Assembly (NCBI RefSeq): GCF_014646155.1
Contig: NZ_BMMX01000001.1
Location: forward strand, 1,103,720-1,167,719
Length of the DNA: 64,000 bases
Reading direction: 5' to 3'
Origin: Mangrovihabitans endophyticus
Lineage (GTDB): Bacteria; Actinomycetota; Actinomycetes; Mycobacteriales; Micromonosporaceae
A program made the position numbers and the translations under genes. Positions 1-8,061 of this stretch are shown here, in pieces; the stretch's first letter is position 1, and every line of letters starts with the position of its first letter. The notes under the pieces are model-generated. The model saw only the letters and a list, made by a program, of their open reading frames with translations, was not told the origin of the DNA and ran no database searches.

Positions 1-254
1 GCGGCCTCCTCCTCTGCGCCGACGCCGTCGCGGTCCCGGTCGCCGTCCCCGGCGCGGTCGGATGGCTGCTGCTCGGGGTCGCCCACGGTGCCGGCCAGCC
101 CGGACACCCGATCGCCGTCGGCGCGATCCGGCATGCGCACCCCGGCTGCGCGCGGCGCCGTGAAGCTCCGAGGGGTGGGCGACGGCTGCGACCTGCCGCT
201 CCCGAGCGTGGCCGTGGACGCCCGGTCCGTGGCGTGCCCCGACCTGGAGGCCCG
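1..254. other. Window edge; no gene assigned
   Basis: No complete gene is supported here. The reading frame of the next gene stays open from base 3 with no stop. Its first part would encode a hydrophobic stretch, so this could be an unrecognised N-terminal extension, the fused end of another membrane protein, or chance in high-GC DNA. The other two forward frames read as Arg/Pro/Ser-rich sequence typical of shadows. The sequence upstream of base 1 would decide. Confidence 0.3.
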
Positions 255-2372
255 GTGACGGCGCGTGCTGCCCGGCGGCCCCGCACCCACTGGTGGCTGC
301 TCGGGGTGGCCTCGGCGTTGTTGCTGATGGCGCTGTGCGCCAACGGCTATGTGCGCCACATCGGCGCGGAGAGCGCCGAGGCGCCCCGCGCTCCCGGCGC
401 CGGCACGGCGGCCTCACCCGAGGTGCTGGCCGGCGGGCCGGTCCAGCAGCTCGCGCCCGGCCGGGCAGCGGAGGCGCTGCGGCTGCCGCCCGGCACGCTC
501 GCGCTGACCTTCGACGACGGCCCCGATCCGCGCTGGACCCCGCGCCTGCTCGACGTGCTCGCCCGGCATCGTGCCCACGCCACGTTCTTCGTCGTCGGCG
601 CTCAGGTGGCCGAGCATCCCGACCTGGTGCGCCGGATGATCGCCGAAGGACACGAGATCGGCGTGCACGGGTACGCCCACGATGACCTCTCGGCGATGGC
701 CGGCTGGCACCAGCGCGCCGACCTGGCCGCCACCCAGGCGGTGATCGCCGCGGCCACCGGGACCCGCACCCGGCTGCTGCGCCTGCCGTACTCGTCCACC
801 GTCGACTCGGTGAGCGCGGCGCAGGAACGGGTCATGCGGCGAGCGGGCGCCCAGGGCTATCTCACTGTCCTCACCGACCTGGACACCAAGGACTGGCGGC
901 GGCCCGGCACCGCCGCCCTGGTACGCGCGGCGACGCCGGCCGGTGACGCGGGCGCGGTGGTGATGATGCACGACAGCGGCGGCGACCGTTCGCAGACCGT
1001 GGCGGCGGTCGACCGGTTGCTCACCGAGCAGCCGGACCGCCGGTTCACGACCGTGTCGCAGGCGCTGGAGCTGCCGTCGCCGTCGGCCGCCCCGCCGAGC
1101 CTGCTGGCGCGCGGGCACACGCTCGTCGCGCTGCAACACCTCGGCTCGGCCGCGGCCGCGGCGATGTCGGTGCTGCTGGCCGTGGCGGTGCTCCTCGGGG
1201 TGGCACGGCTGGTGCTGCAGGTGCGCTACTCGCGGCGGCACGTGCGGCGCGTCCGTCGGGATCGGGGACGCCGCGGCTACTTCGGACTGGTGTCGGTGAT
1301 CGTGCCGGCGTACAACGAAGCCGCGAACATCGCCAGCACGGTGCGCTCGCTGACCGCCGGCACCTATCCGGCGGTGGAGGTCGTGGTGGTCGACGACGGG
1401 TCGAGCGACGACACCGCCGGCATCGTGGAACGGATGGCCCTGCCGGGCGTACGGGTGATCCGGCAGCGCAACGCCGGCAAGCCCACGGCGCTCAACACCG
1501 GCATCGCCGCGGCGCGCGGCGACCTGCTCGTCCTGGTCGACGGCGACACGGTGTTCGAGCCCGACGCCATCGACCGGCTGGTGCAGCCCTTCGCCGACGT
1601 GTCGGTGGGTGCGATCTCCGGAAACACCAAGGTCGCCAACCGGGGTGGCCTGCTCGGCCGATGGCAACACCTGGAATACGTGATCGGGTTCAACCTGGAT
1701 CGCCGGATGTTCGACCTGGCGCGGTGCATGCCGACGGTGCCGGGGGCGATCGGCGCTTTCCGGCGCGCGGCCCTGGCCGAGGTGGGCGGCGTGCCCACCG
1801 CGACGCTGGCCGAGGACACCGACCTGACCATGGCGGTGATCCGGGCGGGGTGGCGGGTGGTGTACGAGCCTGCCGCGATCGCCTGGACCGAGGCGCCTAC
1901 GACCGTCGCCCAGTTGTGGCGGCAGCGGTACCGGTGGTGTTACGGCACCATGCAGGCGATGTGGAAGCACCGGGGCAGCCTGGTCGAGCGCGGCGCCGGC
2001 GGTCGTCTCGGCCGCAGCGGACTGACGTACCTGCTGGTGTTCCAGGTCTTGCTCCCGCTGACCGCGCCCGCGGTCGATGTGGCCGCCGTGTACGGCCTGA
2101 TCTTCCTGCCGTGGCCGCAGGTGCTCGCGACCTGGGCGGGTTTCCAGTTGTTGCAGGCGGCCACCGCCGCGTACGCGCTGCGCCTGGACGGCGAACGGGC
2201 CACGCCGCTGTGGACCCTGCCGTTGCAGCAGGTCGTCTATCGCCAGCTCATGTACCTGGTGGTGGTGCAGGCGACGGTCGCCGCGCTCCTCGGTGACCAG
2301 CAGCGGTGGCAGCGGATGCACCGGACCGGGCAGGCGGATCTGGCCCTCACCGCGGGGGAGGGACGGCGGTAG
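255..2372 (+). CDS. Polysaccharide deacetylase-family 2 glycosyltransferase fusion
   Basis: Bifunctional membrane protein of about 705 residues. After an N-terminal membrane segment comes a NodB/CE4 domain (about residues 75-270) with the TFDDGPD motif, the HxxxH-type region [13 protein letters not shown] and a late MMHDSGG motif. A further membrane segment leads into a family 2 glycosyltransferase (about 345-600) with VVDDGS, a DGDT metal motif, an AEDTD motif and QRYRWCYG, the QxxRW-type signature of processive synthases. C-terminal hydrophobic segments follow. The family builds or modifies N-acetylglucosamine-type surface polysaccharide; the substrate here is unknown. The start is GTG 255, with GGAGG at 246-250; an in-frame GTG at 234 is the alternative. 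The gene ends 7 bp from the convergent methyltransferase gene. Confidence 0.85.
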   Translation: MTARAARRPRTHWWLLGVASALLLMALCANGYVRHIGAESAEAPRAPGAGTAASPEVLAGGPVQQLAPGRAAEALRLPPGTLALTFDDGPDPRWTPRLLDVLARHRAHATFFVVGAQVAEHPDLVRRMIAEGHEIGVHGYAHDDLSAMAGWHQRADLAATQAVIAAATGTRTRLLRLPYSSTVDSVSAAQERVMRRAGAQGYLTVLTDLDTKDWRRPGTAALVRAATPAGDAGAVVMMHDSGGDRSQTVAAVDRLLTEQPDRRFTTVSQALELPSPSAAPPSLLARGHTLVALQHLGSAAAAAMSVLLAVAVLLGVARLVLQVRYSRRHVRRVRRDRGRRGYFGLVSVIVPAYNEAANIASTVRSLTAGTYPAVEVVVVDDGSSDDTAGIVERMALPGVRVIRQRNAGKPTALNTGIAAARGDLLVLVDGDTVFEPDAIDRLVQPFADVSVGAISGNTKVANRGGLLGRWQHLEYVIGFNLDRRMFDLARCMPTVPGAIGAFRRAALAEVGGVPTATLAEDTDLTMAVIRAGWRVVYEPAAIAWTEAPTTVAQLWRQRYRWCYGTMQAMWKHRGSLVERGAGGRLGRSGLTYLLVFQVLLPLTAPAVDVAAVYGLIFLPWPQVLATWAGFQLLQAATAAYALRLDGERATPLWTLPLQQVVYRQLMYLVVVQATVAALLGDQQRWQRMHRTGQADLALTAGEGRR

Positions 2373-2379
2373 GCCCTTC

Positions 2380-3183
2380 TCACGCCTTGCGGGCCACCGC
2401 CCCGTACGCGTCGATGTATGCGGTGTCGTCGTCATCCGGCCGCCAGCGGGTGATCGGCACCAGGCCCGGATCCACCAGGGTCAGTCCCCGGAAGCAGCTT
2501 TCCAGCAGGTCCGGGCTGCGCAGGATGTAGGGCACCCCGCCGCTCTGGGTGAGCTTCTCCGCGCCCTCGACGACCGCCGGCTGGGTGTCCGTGCCGTCCC
2601 ACAGCACCAGGTGGCTGCCCGGCGCGAGCGGTGCCATGGTCCGGTCCACGATGGCGCGGACCTCGGCCAGGTCGGGTTCGTATCCCATCACGCCCATGAA
2701 CATCGCGGCGATCGGCTGGTCGAAGTCGAGCGACTCCGCCGCCTCGGCGAGGATCTTCTCCGGGTCGTGGTAGTCGGCGTGCACATAGGTCGTCGAGCCC
2801 TGCTCGGTGGTGCCGACCAGCAGCGAACGGGCGTGCACCAGCACCATCGGATCGTTGTCGACGTAGACGATCCGGGACCGCGGGGCGACGGTCTGCGCGA
2901 CCTCGTGCGTGTTCTGCATGGTCGGCAGGCCGGTGCCGACGTCGAGGAACTGCCGGATGCCCGCCTCGGCGGCCAGGTGACGCACCACCCGGATGAGGAA
3001 CCGCCGCGACTGCCGTGCCATGTCCACGATCTCCGGATAGACCTGGGCGACCGCGTCACCGGCGGCCCGGTCGGCGGCGAAGTTGTCCTTCCCGCCCATC
3101 CAGTAGTTCCACATGCGGGCTGCGTGCGGCACGTCGGGCTGCAGCGCGGCAGCGGGATCGTGGTCCGGCCGAGTCATTGTCAC
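2380..3183 (-). CDS. SAM-dependent methyltransferase, DUF574/Methyltransf_19 family
   Basis: A 267-residue soluble protein. The N-terminal family signature ARMWNYWMGGKDNFAADR is followed by a Rossmann SAM-binding segment, QFLDVGTGLPT, and the acidic strand IVYVDNDP that should hold the SAM ribose. The family is large in actinomycetes and its substrates are mostly unknown, so only the fold and cofactor are claimed. The GTG start at 3183 sits 8 bp from a GGTGG sequence; ATG 3177 is possible. A second member of exactly the same length lies at 15607-16410. The neighbours, a glycosyltransferase and an FAD oxidoreductase, do not define a pathway. Confidence 0.85.
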   Translation of the reverse strand: MTMTRPDHDPAAALQPDVPHAARMWNYWMGGKDNFAADRAAGDAVAQVYPEIVDMARQSRRFLIRVVRHLAAEAGIRQFLDVGTGLPTMQNTHEVAQTVAPRSRIVYVDNDPMVLVHARSLLVGTTEQGSTTYVHADYHDPEKILAEAAESLDFDQPIAAMFMGVMGYEPDLAEVRAIVDRTMAPLAPGSHLVLWDGTDTQPAVVEGAEKLTQSGGVPYILRSPDLLESCFRGLTLVDPGLVPITRWRPDDDDTAYIDAYGAVARKA

Positions 3184-3233
3184 GTTCTATGCCACCGCGC
3201 TCCCGGGTGCAAGCGGCAGATCGGCCGGTCTGC

Positions 3234-4574
3234 TCACGCAACCGGAGGAGACAGTCGGCGGAGGTGTTCCGCGTCGGGTGCCAGGCGCTCGGCCACCCGT
3301 ACGGCCGAGAGCAGCGCGCTCTCCTGGCTGCACACGTCGGTCAGATGGCTGCCGGCGAACCACAGATTGCCGGTGCCCTGCACCCCGGCGAGCGCGGTCT
3401 GCGCCCGATGGTATTCCGGGGTCTCGTGCGCGTGGCGGTAGTCGAACGTGGCCACCGTGTCGCGGGGCGGTTCCCGCCGGTGCGAGATCCAGCTCTTGAA
3501 GATCCCGAAGTCGCGGAATCCGCCGTACCACATCGACGGCTCGCAGAAGTCGCCGTCGGTGAGCACGTTGAAGCCGGACCACGCACGGCGGCGCGCCGGC
3601 ATGTACGCCGGGTCATGGTGGACGGCCAGCCGCGCCGGGAGGTACGGGAAGCGGGCGCATGCCTGCGCCGCCACGCCCGCCCCGGCGAGTTGCCCGGCCA
3701 GCGGTCCGGCGGCGTACGGCGGTGCGGCGAGCACCACATGGTCCGCCTCGTGCACCCGGCCGCGCGCATCGGTCACCCGGTAGACGCCGCCGGACCGGCG
3801 CAGCCCGGTGGCGCCCGCGCCGACGTGCGAGGTGACCGTGGTCAGCCCGGCCGACAACGCCTCCACCACCGCGCGCAGACCATTCGTCGCGTTGTGATAG
3901 TCGTACGGCGCGAGAAGGCCGTCGCCGAGCCCGCGGATCACGAACGCGACCACCGAGCGTGCCGACATCTGCTTGACTTGCGGCACCGAGAAGCCGAACA
4001 TCGCGCCGCACAACGGGAACAGCACACCGTCGCGGACCGACCGGGGGATCGGCAGACGGCCGACGAACTCCTCGGCGGTGAGCGACCAGTCGCCGTCGCG
4101 CTCCAGCGCCTTGCCACCGGCGGTGAACGCGGCCAGCGAGGCCAGCGCGGGCCAGAACCGCGGACGCAGCAGCGGCGCCGTGCGGCGGACATCCGGGGAG
4201 ACCAGCAGGGCGGCCTGGGTCTGGTACGCCGAGACGGTCAGATTCATCGGCGCGGCGACGGTGGGCACCCCCAGCACCGAGCGGACCAGTCTCCAGTACG
4301 TCGGATGGCTCTTCGGCCCGAAATACTGCGCGCCGGCGTCGACGACCACACGCCGTCCGCCGGGCAGGGTGACGTCGATGCTGCGGGCGTGCCCGCCCAG
4401 CTCGGCGTCGGATTCGAGCAACGTGACATCGTGCACGCCGTCGAGCAGCCAGGCGAGGCTGACACCGGCGATGCCACCGCCCACAATGACGACGCGTTGC
4501 CGGGCGGCGCCCGAGCGAGCCCGTGGTTCGTGCGGCGGGGTGAGGCCGTGGCCCGATCCTGGTCTGGCATTCAC
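3234..4574 (-). CDS. FAD-dependent amine-oxidase-like oxidoreductase
   Basis: A 446-residue flavoprotein. The dinucleotide-binding motif VVIVGGGIAG lies near residue 27. It is followed by the GG-doublet region GGHARSID, typical of the amine oxidase, protoporphyrinogen oxidase and phytoene desaturase superfamily. Near the C-terminus, NLWFAGSHLTD matches the second FAD contact of that fold. The protein resembles the NAD(P)-binding oxidoreductases often found beside cyclopropane fatty acid synthase genes, but no such partner is present here. The start is GTG 4574. The first 25 residues are low-complexity, so a later start is possible. The substrate is unknown. Confidence 0.75.
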   Translation of the reverse strand: MNARPGSGHGLTPPHEPRARSGAARQRVVIVGGGIAGVSLAWLLDGVHDVTLLESDAELGGHARSIDVTLPGGRRVVVDAGAQYFGPKSHPTYWRLVRSVLGVPTVAAPMNLTVSAYQTQAALLVSPDVRRTAPLLRPRFWPALASLAAFTAGGKALERDGDWSLTAEEFVGRLPIPRSVRDGVLFPLCGAMFGFSVPQVKQMSARSVVAFVIRGLGDGLLAPYDYHNATNGLRAVVEALSAGLTTVTSHVGAGATGLRRSGGVYRVTDARGRVHEADHVVLAAPPYAAGPLAGQLAGAGVAAQACARFPYLPARLAVHHDPAYMPARRRAWSGFNVLTDGDFCEPSMWYGGFRDFGIFKSWISHRREPPRDTVATFDYRHAHETPEYHRAQTALAGVQGTGNLWFAGSHLTDVCSQESALLSAVRVAERLAPDAEHLRRLSPPVA

Positions 4575-4654
4575 GGAACCGAGCTAACCATGACGAATCG
4601 TGCCATCCCAGCGTCCCGCCCCAGGTGTAGGCACATCACCAGACACCACCCAGC

Positions 4655-4770
4655 CCGCCCCTCCGCCACCCCACACGCCCCGCCCCTCCCGTCCCAGCCC
4701 GTCCCAGCCCGTCCCGCCCGCCCGCCGCGCCCGCCCGCGCCCGCCCGCGCCCGCCCCCGTGGGTGCGCGT
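4655..4770. repeat. C-rich short-unit repeat array left of element pair 1
   Basis: The plus strand is dominated by C-rich short units (cccgc, cgtcccag, gcccgc) in imperfect tandem. ORFs through it are Pro/Arg/Ala-rich and are shadows. With the G-rich array on the other side, it brackets the 70-bp elements at 4771-4935. Confidence 0.7.
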
Positions 4771-4840
4771 CGATCTTGTACTTTCTGTGCCCGTTAAGAA
4801 CAGATAAGCCCCGTATGCCCGCCCACAAACTCCATGATCG
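4771..4840. repeat. 70-bp palindromic element A (pair 1)
   Basis: A 70-bp unit that begins CGATCTTGTACTTT and ends ACAAACTCCATGATCG, so the two ends are imperfect inverted repeats of about 20 bp around a divergent centre. An ungapped hand alignment with the element at 18675-18744 matches about two thirds of positions, including the internal GTGCCCGTT. It is clearly lower in GC than its surroundings and non-coding. It lies between divergent genes. Confidence 0.75.
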
Positions 4841-4865
4841 CCCCGCGTGTGCCGCGCTAGGCGGC

Positions 4866-4935
4866 CGATCTTGTACTTGAGGGGCCGGACTAATGGGCTT
4901 ATGGGTTTTATGTCTGACCGGAAACTCCAAGATCG
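4866..4935. repeat. 70-bp palindromic element B (pair 1)
   Basis: The second 70-bp unit begins CGATCTTGTACTTG and ends GAAACTCCAAGATCG. It starts 25 bp after element A ends, giving a 95-bp period. The ends match those of the other three elements, while the centre is different and AT-richer. Confidence 0.75.
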
Positions 4936-4936
4936 G

Positions 4937-5180
4937 CGTGGCGTGGCGTGGCGTGGCGTGGCGGGGCGTGGCGTCGCGCGGCGTCGCGCGGCGTGACGTG
5001 AAGCGGCGTGAAGCGGCGGGGCGGGGCATGGCGTGACGTGAAGCGGCGGGGCGCGGCGTGGTGGGGCGCGGCGTCGCGCGGCGTGACGTGAAGGGGCGCG
5101 GCGGGGCGTGACCTGACGTGACGGGGCGGTGTGCAGCGTGGCGGGGTGCGGCGTGGTGGTGGGGTGTGGCGTGGTGGGGC
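4937..5180. repeat. G-rich pentamer-like array right of element pair 1
   Basis: Imperfect tandem units of gcgtg, gcggg and gcgtc type run for about 240 bp on the plus strand, with interspersed gacgtgaagcg blocks. The strand bias is opposite to the C-rich array left of the pair. His/Pro/Thr-rich translations on the minus strand are products of the repeat rather than a gene. Confidence 0.7.
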
Positions 5181-5257
5181 GTCGCGGGTCCGTAGCCAGG
5201 TGCGGGCCGGCCGTCGCTGGTGGCTGTCATCGCGCGTTCGGCCGTCAGCTACGGATG

Positions 5258-5274
5258 TCACACGGCCGGTGTGA
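5258..5274. promoter_or_regulatory. Palindrome upstream of aldo/keto reductase
   Basis: TCACAC-GGCCG-GTGTGA is a perfect 6-bp inverted repeat about 255 bp upstream of the aldo/keto reductase. It could be an operator; nothing identifies the binding protein. The rest of 5181-5528 holds no supported gene. Confidence 0.25.
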
Positions 5275-5528
5275 GAGCCACCGGCTACGGCTGAGTCGGT
5301 GGTGACGGGCGTTCGTGACGGCTGGGGCGGGTGTGCCGTGTGGTGACAGCCGTCCGCGACGGCCGGGAAGACGACTACGGCAGTGCGTGCCGGATCACCG
5401 TGGCACGGGTGAGCGGGCGCGGCGAGGCCGGGTCTGGTGGACCCAGGATCGGATGGTCCTGCCAGGTGCCCCGGTCACGCGGCAGAGTGGACGAGTCCGC
5501 GGTGCGCTGCCGTGGACGGGAAGGAACC

Positions 5529-6410
5529 ATGGCATCCGCAGACCTGCCCGGTGGCGTGTTCCGCGTCGCCGACCTGGAGTTCACCCGCGTCGGATATGGC
5601 GCGATGCAACTCGCCGGCCCGCACGTCTTCGGGCCGCCGAAGGATCGGGACGCCGCGATCGCCGTGCTGCGTGCGGCCGTCGAGCTCGGCATCCGGCACA
5701 TCGACACGTCGGACTACTACGGTCCGCATGTCACCAATGAGATCATCCGCGAAGCCCTCGCGCCGTACCCGGATGACCTGCACATCGTGACGAAGGTCGG
5801 CGCGCGCCGGGACGACGACGGCGGCTGGCCGTCCGCGCGCACCCCCGCCGAGCTGCGCGATCAGGTGCACGACAACCTGCGCAACCTCGGGCTGGACGCG
5901 CTGGACGTGGTCAATCTGCGGATGGGCGGTTTCGACAAGCCCGAGCCGGGGTCGATCGCCGAGCAGTTCACCGCGCTCGCCGAGCTCCAGCAGCAGGGCC
6001 TGATCCGGCACCTGGGTGTCAGCACGGTGAACGCCGAGCAGCTCGCCGAGGCGCAGAGCATCGCGCCGGTCGTCTGCGTGCAGAACCTCTACAACATCGC
6101 CCGCCGCCAGGACGACGAGATGGTGGACAGCACCGCGCGGCAAGGTATCGCCTTCGTGCCGTACTTCCCGCTGGGCGGATTCTCCGCGCTGCAGTCGCAG
6201 GAGCTGGAGACGGTGGCGAAGCGGCTCGGCGCGACCCCGATGTCGGTCGCCCTCGCGTGGCTGCTGCGGCGTTCGCCCAACCTGCTGCTGATTCCCGGTA
6301 CGTCCTCGGTGGCGCACCTGCGGGAGAACGTGGCCGGGGCGGGGCTGGAGCTGCCCGACGACGCGGTGGCCGAGCTGGACGCGATCGGCGCCTCTGGCAC
6401 CGCCGGGTAG
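5529..6410 (+). CDS. Aldo/keto reductase
   Basis: A 293-residue NADPH-dependent oxidoreductase of the aldo/keto reductase superfamily. GIRHIDTSDYYGP carries the conserved Asp and catalytic Tyr, IVTKVG carries the Lys, LIRHLGVS is the mid-barrel segment, and IPGTSSVAHLREN near the C-terminus is the cofactor-phosphate region. The family reduces aldehydes and ketones to alcohols; the substrate is unknown. ATG 5529 is preceded by GGAAGGAA. The frame stays open upstream to about 5331, but without a better ribosome site. A hairpin follows the stop. Confidence 0.88.
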   Translation: MASADLPGGVFRVADLEFTRVGYGAMQLAGPHVFGPPKDRDAAIAVLRAAVELGIRHIDTSDYYGPHVTNEIIREALAPYPDDLHIVTKVGARRDDDGGWPSARTPAELRDQVHDNLRNLGLDALDVVNLRMGGFDKPEPGSIAEQFTALAELQQQGLIRHLGVSTVNAEQLAEAQSIAPVVCVQNLYNIARRQDDEMVDSTARQGIAFVPYFPLGGFSALQSQELETVAKRLGATPMSVALAWLLRRSPNLLLIPGTSSVAHLRENVAGAGLELPDDAVAELDAIGASGTAG

Positions 6411-6411
6411 A

Positions 6412-6440
6412 CGGGCTGGTCGTGCTCGCGGTCCAGCCCG
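6412..6440 (+). terminator. Hairpin after aldo/keto reductase
   Basis: CGGGCTGG and CCAGCCCG form a perfect 8-bp stem around a 13-nt loop, starting two bases after the stop. There is no U tract, as is common in actinomycetes. Confidence 0.5.
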
Positions 6441-6499
6441 CGCGTTCACGACCAACGCATCTGCAGCGATGGACCGCGTCTGACAATCGTTCTACGCTG

Positions 6500-6775
6500 A
6501 TGCGTGTGGGGTACGAATGGCTCGCCGAGGCCGTGGCGGCGTTGCGTGGGGTCGAGCCGTATGAGGTCCTTCAGGCGCTGTCCGCGGCACGCCGGATGCC
6601 GCTGGTCGCGGAGAGCGCCGGCGTGCGGTTCCTGACGATCTCCGGCCGGACCCAGGCGGGTCGGCCGCTGATCGTCGCGGTGCGCCTGCTCGGCGGCATG
6701 GATCAGCAGATCATCGGCGCGCGCGAGATGACGCCCCGGGAGCTGGCCCGGTTTGAGGCATGGGAGGCGGAGTGA
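6500..6775 (+). CDS. BrnT-like toxin of a type II toxin-antitoxin pair
   Basis: A 91-residue protein. Its second half follows the BrnT/DUF497 pattern: VRFLTISGRTQAGRPLIV, then IIGAREMTPREL and a final ARFEAWE helix, matching the family's R-x-I-G...G-R-x-L-x-V and I-I-A-R-x-x-T...E-R pattern. BrnT toxins are RelE-fold ribonucleases. The N-terminus is more diverged than usual, so assignment rests on the C-terminal half, the size and the adjacent ribbon-helix-helix gene. ATG 6500 is used. The stop overlaps the start of the next gene by one base, showing translational coupling in toxin-first order as in brnTA. Confidence 0.6.
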   Translation: MRVGYEWLAEAVAALRGVEPYEVLQALSAARRMPLVAESAGVRFLTISGRTQAGRPLIVAVRLLGGMDQQIIGAREMTPRELARFEAWEAE

Positions 6776-7131
6776 TGGCCAGACGGCACGGCGAACGGGG
6801 GGTCACCCCGGCCCAGGTCGTGGCCGCCGCGGCGGCGTTCGCGCGCGGTGAGGTGAGGTACGACGAGACCACTCCGGCCGAGCTTCCGCCGGTGCCGGAG
6901 GCCGAGCCGCTGGTGCCGCTGGGCGTGCGTGTCCCGGCCGGCGTCGCCCGGCGGGTGCGCGCCGCGGCAGACCAGGCCGGGGTGCCGTTCTCTCAGCTCG
7001 TGCGGGAATGGATCGAACTGGGCCTGACCGAGATGACCGACGAGCGCACGGTTCCGCTGTCGGCGCTGCGCGGGGCCATCGCCCACGCGGCGCAGAGTTC
7101 CCCGCCGGCCCAGAGCGGCCACGCGGCGTAG
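6775..7131 (+). CDS. BrnA-like ribbon-helix-helix antitoxin
   Basis: A 118-residue protein. The C-terminal half has a ribbon-helix-helix pattern: a short strand, PLGVRVP, then two helices, VARRVRAAADQAG and PFSQLVREWIELGL. The N-terminal half is flexible and acidic, suited to wrapping a toxin. ATG 6775 overlaps the toxin stop (TGATG) and has GGAGGCGGAG just upstream. As antitoxin it would also be expected to repress the operon. The RHH domain is C-terminal here. Confidence 0.6.
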   Translation: MARRHGERGVTPAQVVAAAAAFARGEVRYDETTPAELPPVPEAEPLVPLGVRVPAGVARRVRAAADQAGVPFSQLVREWIELGLTEMTDERTVPLSALRGAIAHAAQSSPPAQSGHAA

Positions 7132-7139
7132 GCGCAGCC

Positions 7140-7347
7140 ATGACCCGCGCGGTCTATCCCGGCACCTTCGACCCGTTCACCGCCGGGCATCTCGACATCG
7201 CCGGTCGTGCGCACCGCGTCCGACGCGCGGTTTGAGTACGAGCTGGCCGCGATGAACGAGACGCTCGGGGTGACGACGGTATGGCTGCCCGCCCGTGCCG
7301 GGCTGGCATCGGTGTCCTCCAGCGCCGTGCGGGCGTCACCCGCCTGA
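7140..7347 (+). pseudogene. coaD: Decayed phosphopantetheine adenylyltransferase (coaD remnant)
   Basis: ATG 7140 opens with about 24 residues that match the CoaD N-terminus, with YPGTFDPFTAGHLDI carrying the nucleotide-binding T/HxGH-type motif. The frame then runs into a stop at 7235. In the next frame, from 7210, the CoaD C-terminal half resumes with the R-T-A-S-D...FEYELAAMNE segment and ends with SVSSSAVR, the SSS motif. About 60 internal codons are missing, the frame is shifted and the C-terminus is short. No functional enzyme could result, so a complete coaD must exist elsewhere. The end overlaps the TetR stop by 12 bp. Confidence 0.8.
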
Positions 7348-7950
7348 CCCGGGCTGGTCCGGCTCGACCGCGGGGCGGGCCCGATCCAGGGCCTCCCGGA
7401 CGACGGTGACCAGCGGCCGGTCCGGCTGCTCGATCCAATGCTGCACGGCCACCCGCAGTGTGGTGAGGAAGGTGGCCGCGAGCACCCGCGAGTGCAGGAC
7501 GGCTCGCGGGCCGGGCGAGCGGCGGGCCAGCTCGGCGGCTAGTTCGCGTTCGATCGCCGAGTATGCCGCGATCTGATGCGTGACCAGGCCGGGACAGGAC
7601 CGCAATCGGCGCCGCTGGGCCAGCCAGTGCGCGTCCGGCTCGCCGAACACGTCCGCGGCGAGATGCTCGGCGGCGCGGCTGAGCGCGGACCACACCGGCT
7701 CGTCGCCGGGCAGGTCCTCGATCAGCGTGAGCATGCGCCGCATCCGCTCGGTGTCGCCGTGGAAGAGGGCCTCCTCCTTGCTGGAGAAGTAGTTCGAGAA
7801 GGTCCGCCGGGACACGCTCGCCGCGTCCGCGATCGCGTCGACGGTCACGCGGTCCGGCCCGTGCTCCACGGCCAGCCGGAGCGCGGCCTCGTGCAGCGCG
7901 AGACGCGTCGCGGCCTTCTTGCGCTCCCGGAGCCCGGGATGATCACCCAC
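7336..7950 (-). CDS. TetR family transcriptional regulator
   Basis: About 204 residues. The N-terminal TetR DNA-binding domain reads RLALHEAALRLAVEHG, then VDAIADAASVSRRTFSNYFSSKE, the standard helix-turn-helix and YF-x-SKE pattern. The C-terminal ligand domain is not diagnostic. GTG 7950 is preferred; a TTG at 7986 would add 12 residues running towards the palindrome. The gene is divergent from a DHA2 drug exporter, with a 25-bp palindrome between them. It is probably a local repressor of that exporter released by an exported compound. Confidence 0.85.
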   Translation of the reverse strand: MGDHPGLRERKKAATRLALHEAALRLAVEHGPDRVTVDAIADAASVSRRTFSNYFSSKEEALFHGDTERMRRMLTLIEDLPGDEPVWSALSRAAEHLAADVFGEPDAHWLAQRRRLRSCPGLVTHQIAAYSAIERELAAELARRSPGPRAVLHSRVLAATFLTTLRVAVQHWIEQPDRPLVTVVREALDRARPAVEPDQPGSGG

Positions 7951-7990
7951 GGATCTGAGGATATGCCGCCGTGATCCAGTTCTCAATGAG

Positions 7991-8015
7991 AAAACTTGCT
8001 AAGTGCGCAAGTTTT
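7991..8015. promoter_or_regulatory. Probable TetR operator between tetR and exporter
   Basis: AAAACTTGC and GCAAGTTTT are perfect 9-bp inverted repeats around a 7-bp centre, in an AT-rich island. The site lies 46 bp upstream of the exporter start and 40 bp upstream of the regulator start. This is the usual place for a site shared by a TetR repressor and its target. Confidence 0.7.
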
Positions 8016-8061
8016 GCCGATGCTGGTAGCTGCCCAACACCTGACACCTGGAGGCCGCGCG

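Noticed and set aside
414..2435. Long minus-strand ORF opposite the deacetylase-glycosyltransferase gene
   Set aside because: Arg/His/Gly-rich composition and no domain; a typical high-GC shadow of the plus-strand gene.
4571..5261. Minus-strand ORFs rich in Pro, His, Thr and Arg over the repeat island
   Set aside because: They are translations of the short-unit arrays and the 70-bp elements, with no ribosome site.
7008..7235. Plus-strand ORF covering the antitoxin end and the coaD start
   Set aside because: Only the part from 7140 has protein-family similarity; the upstream part is a frame-shadow of the antitoxin.
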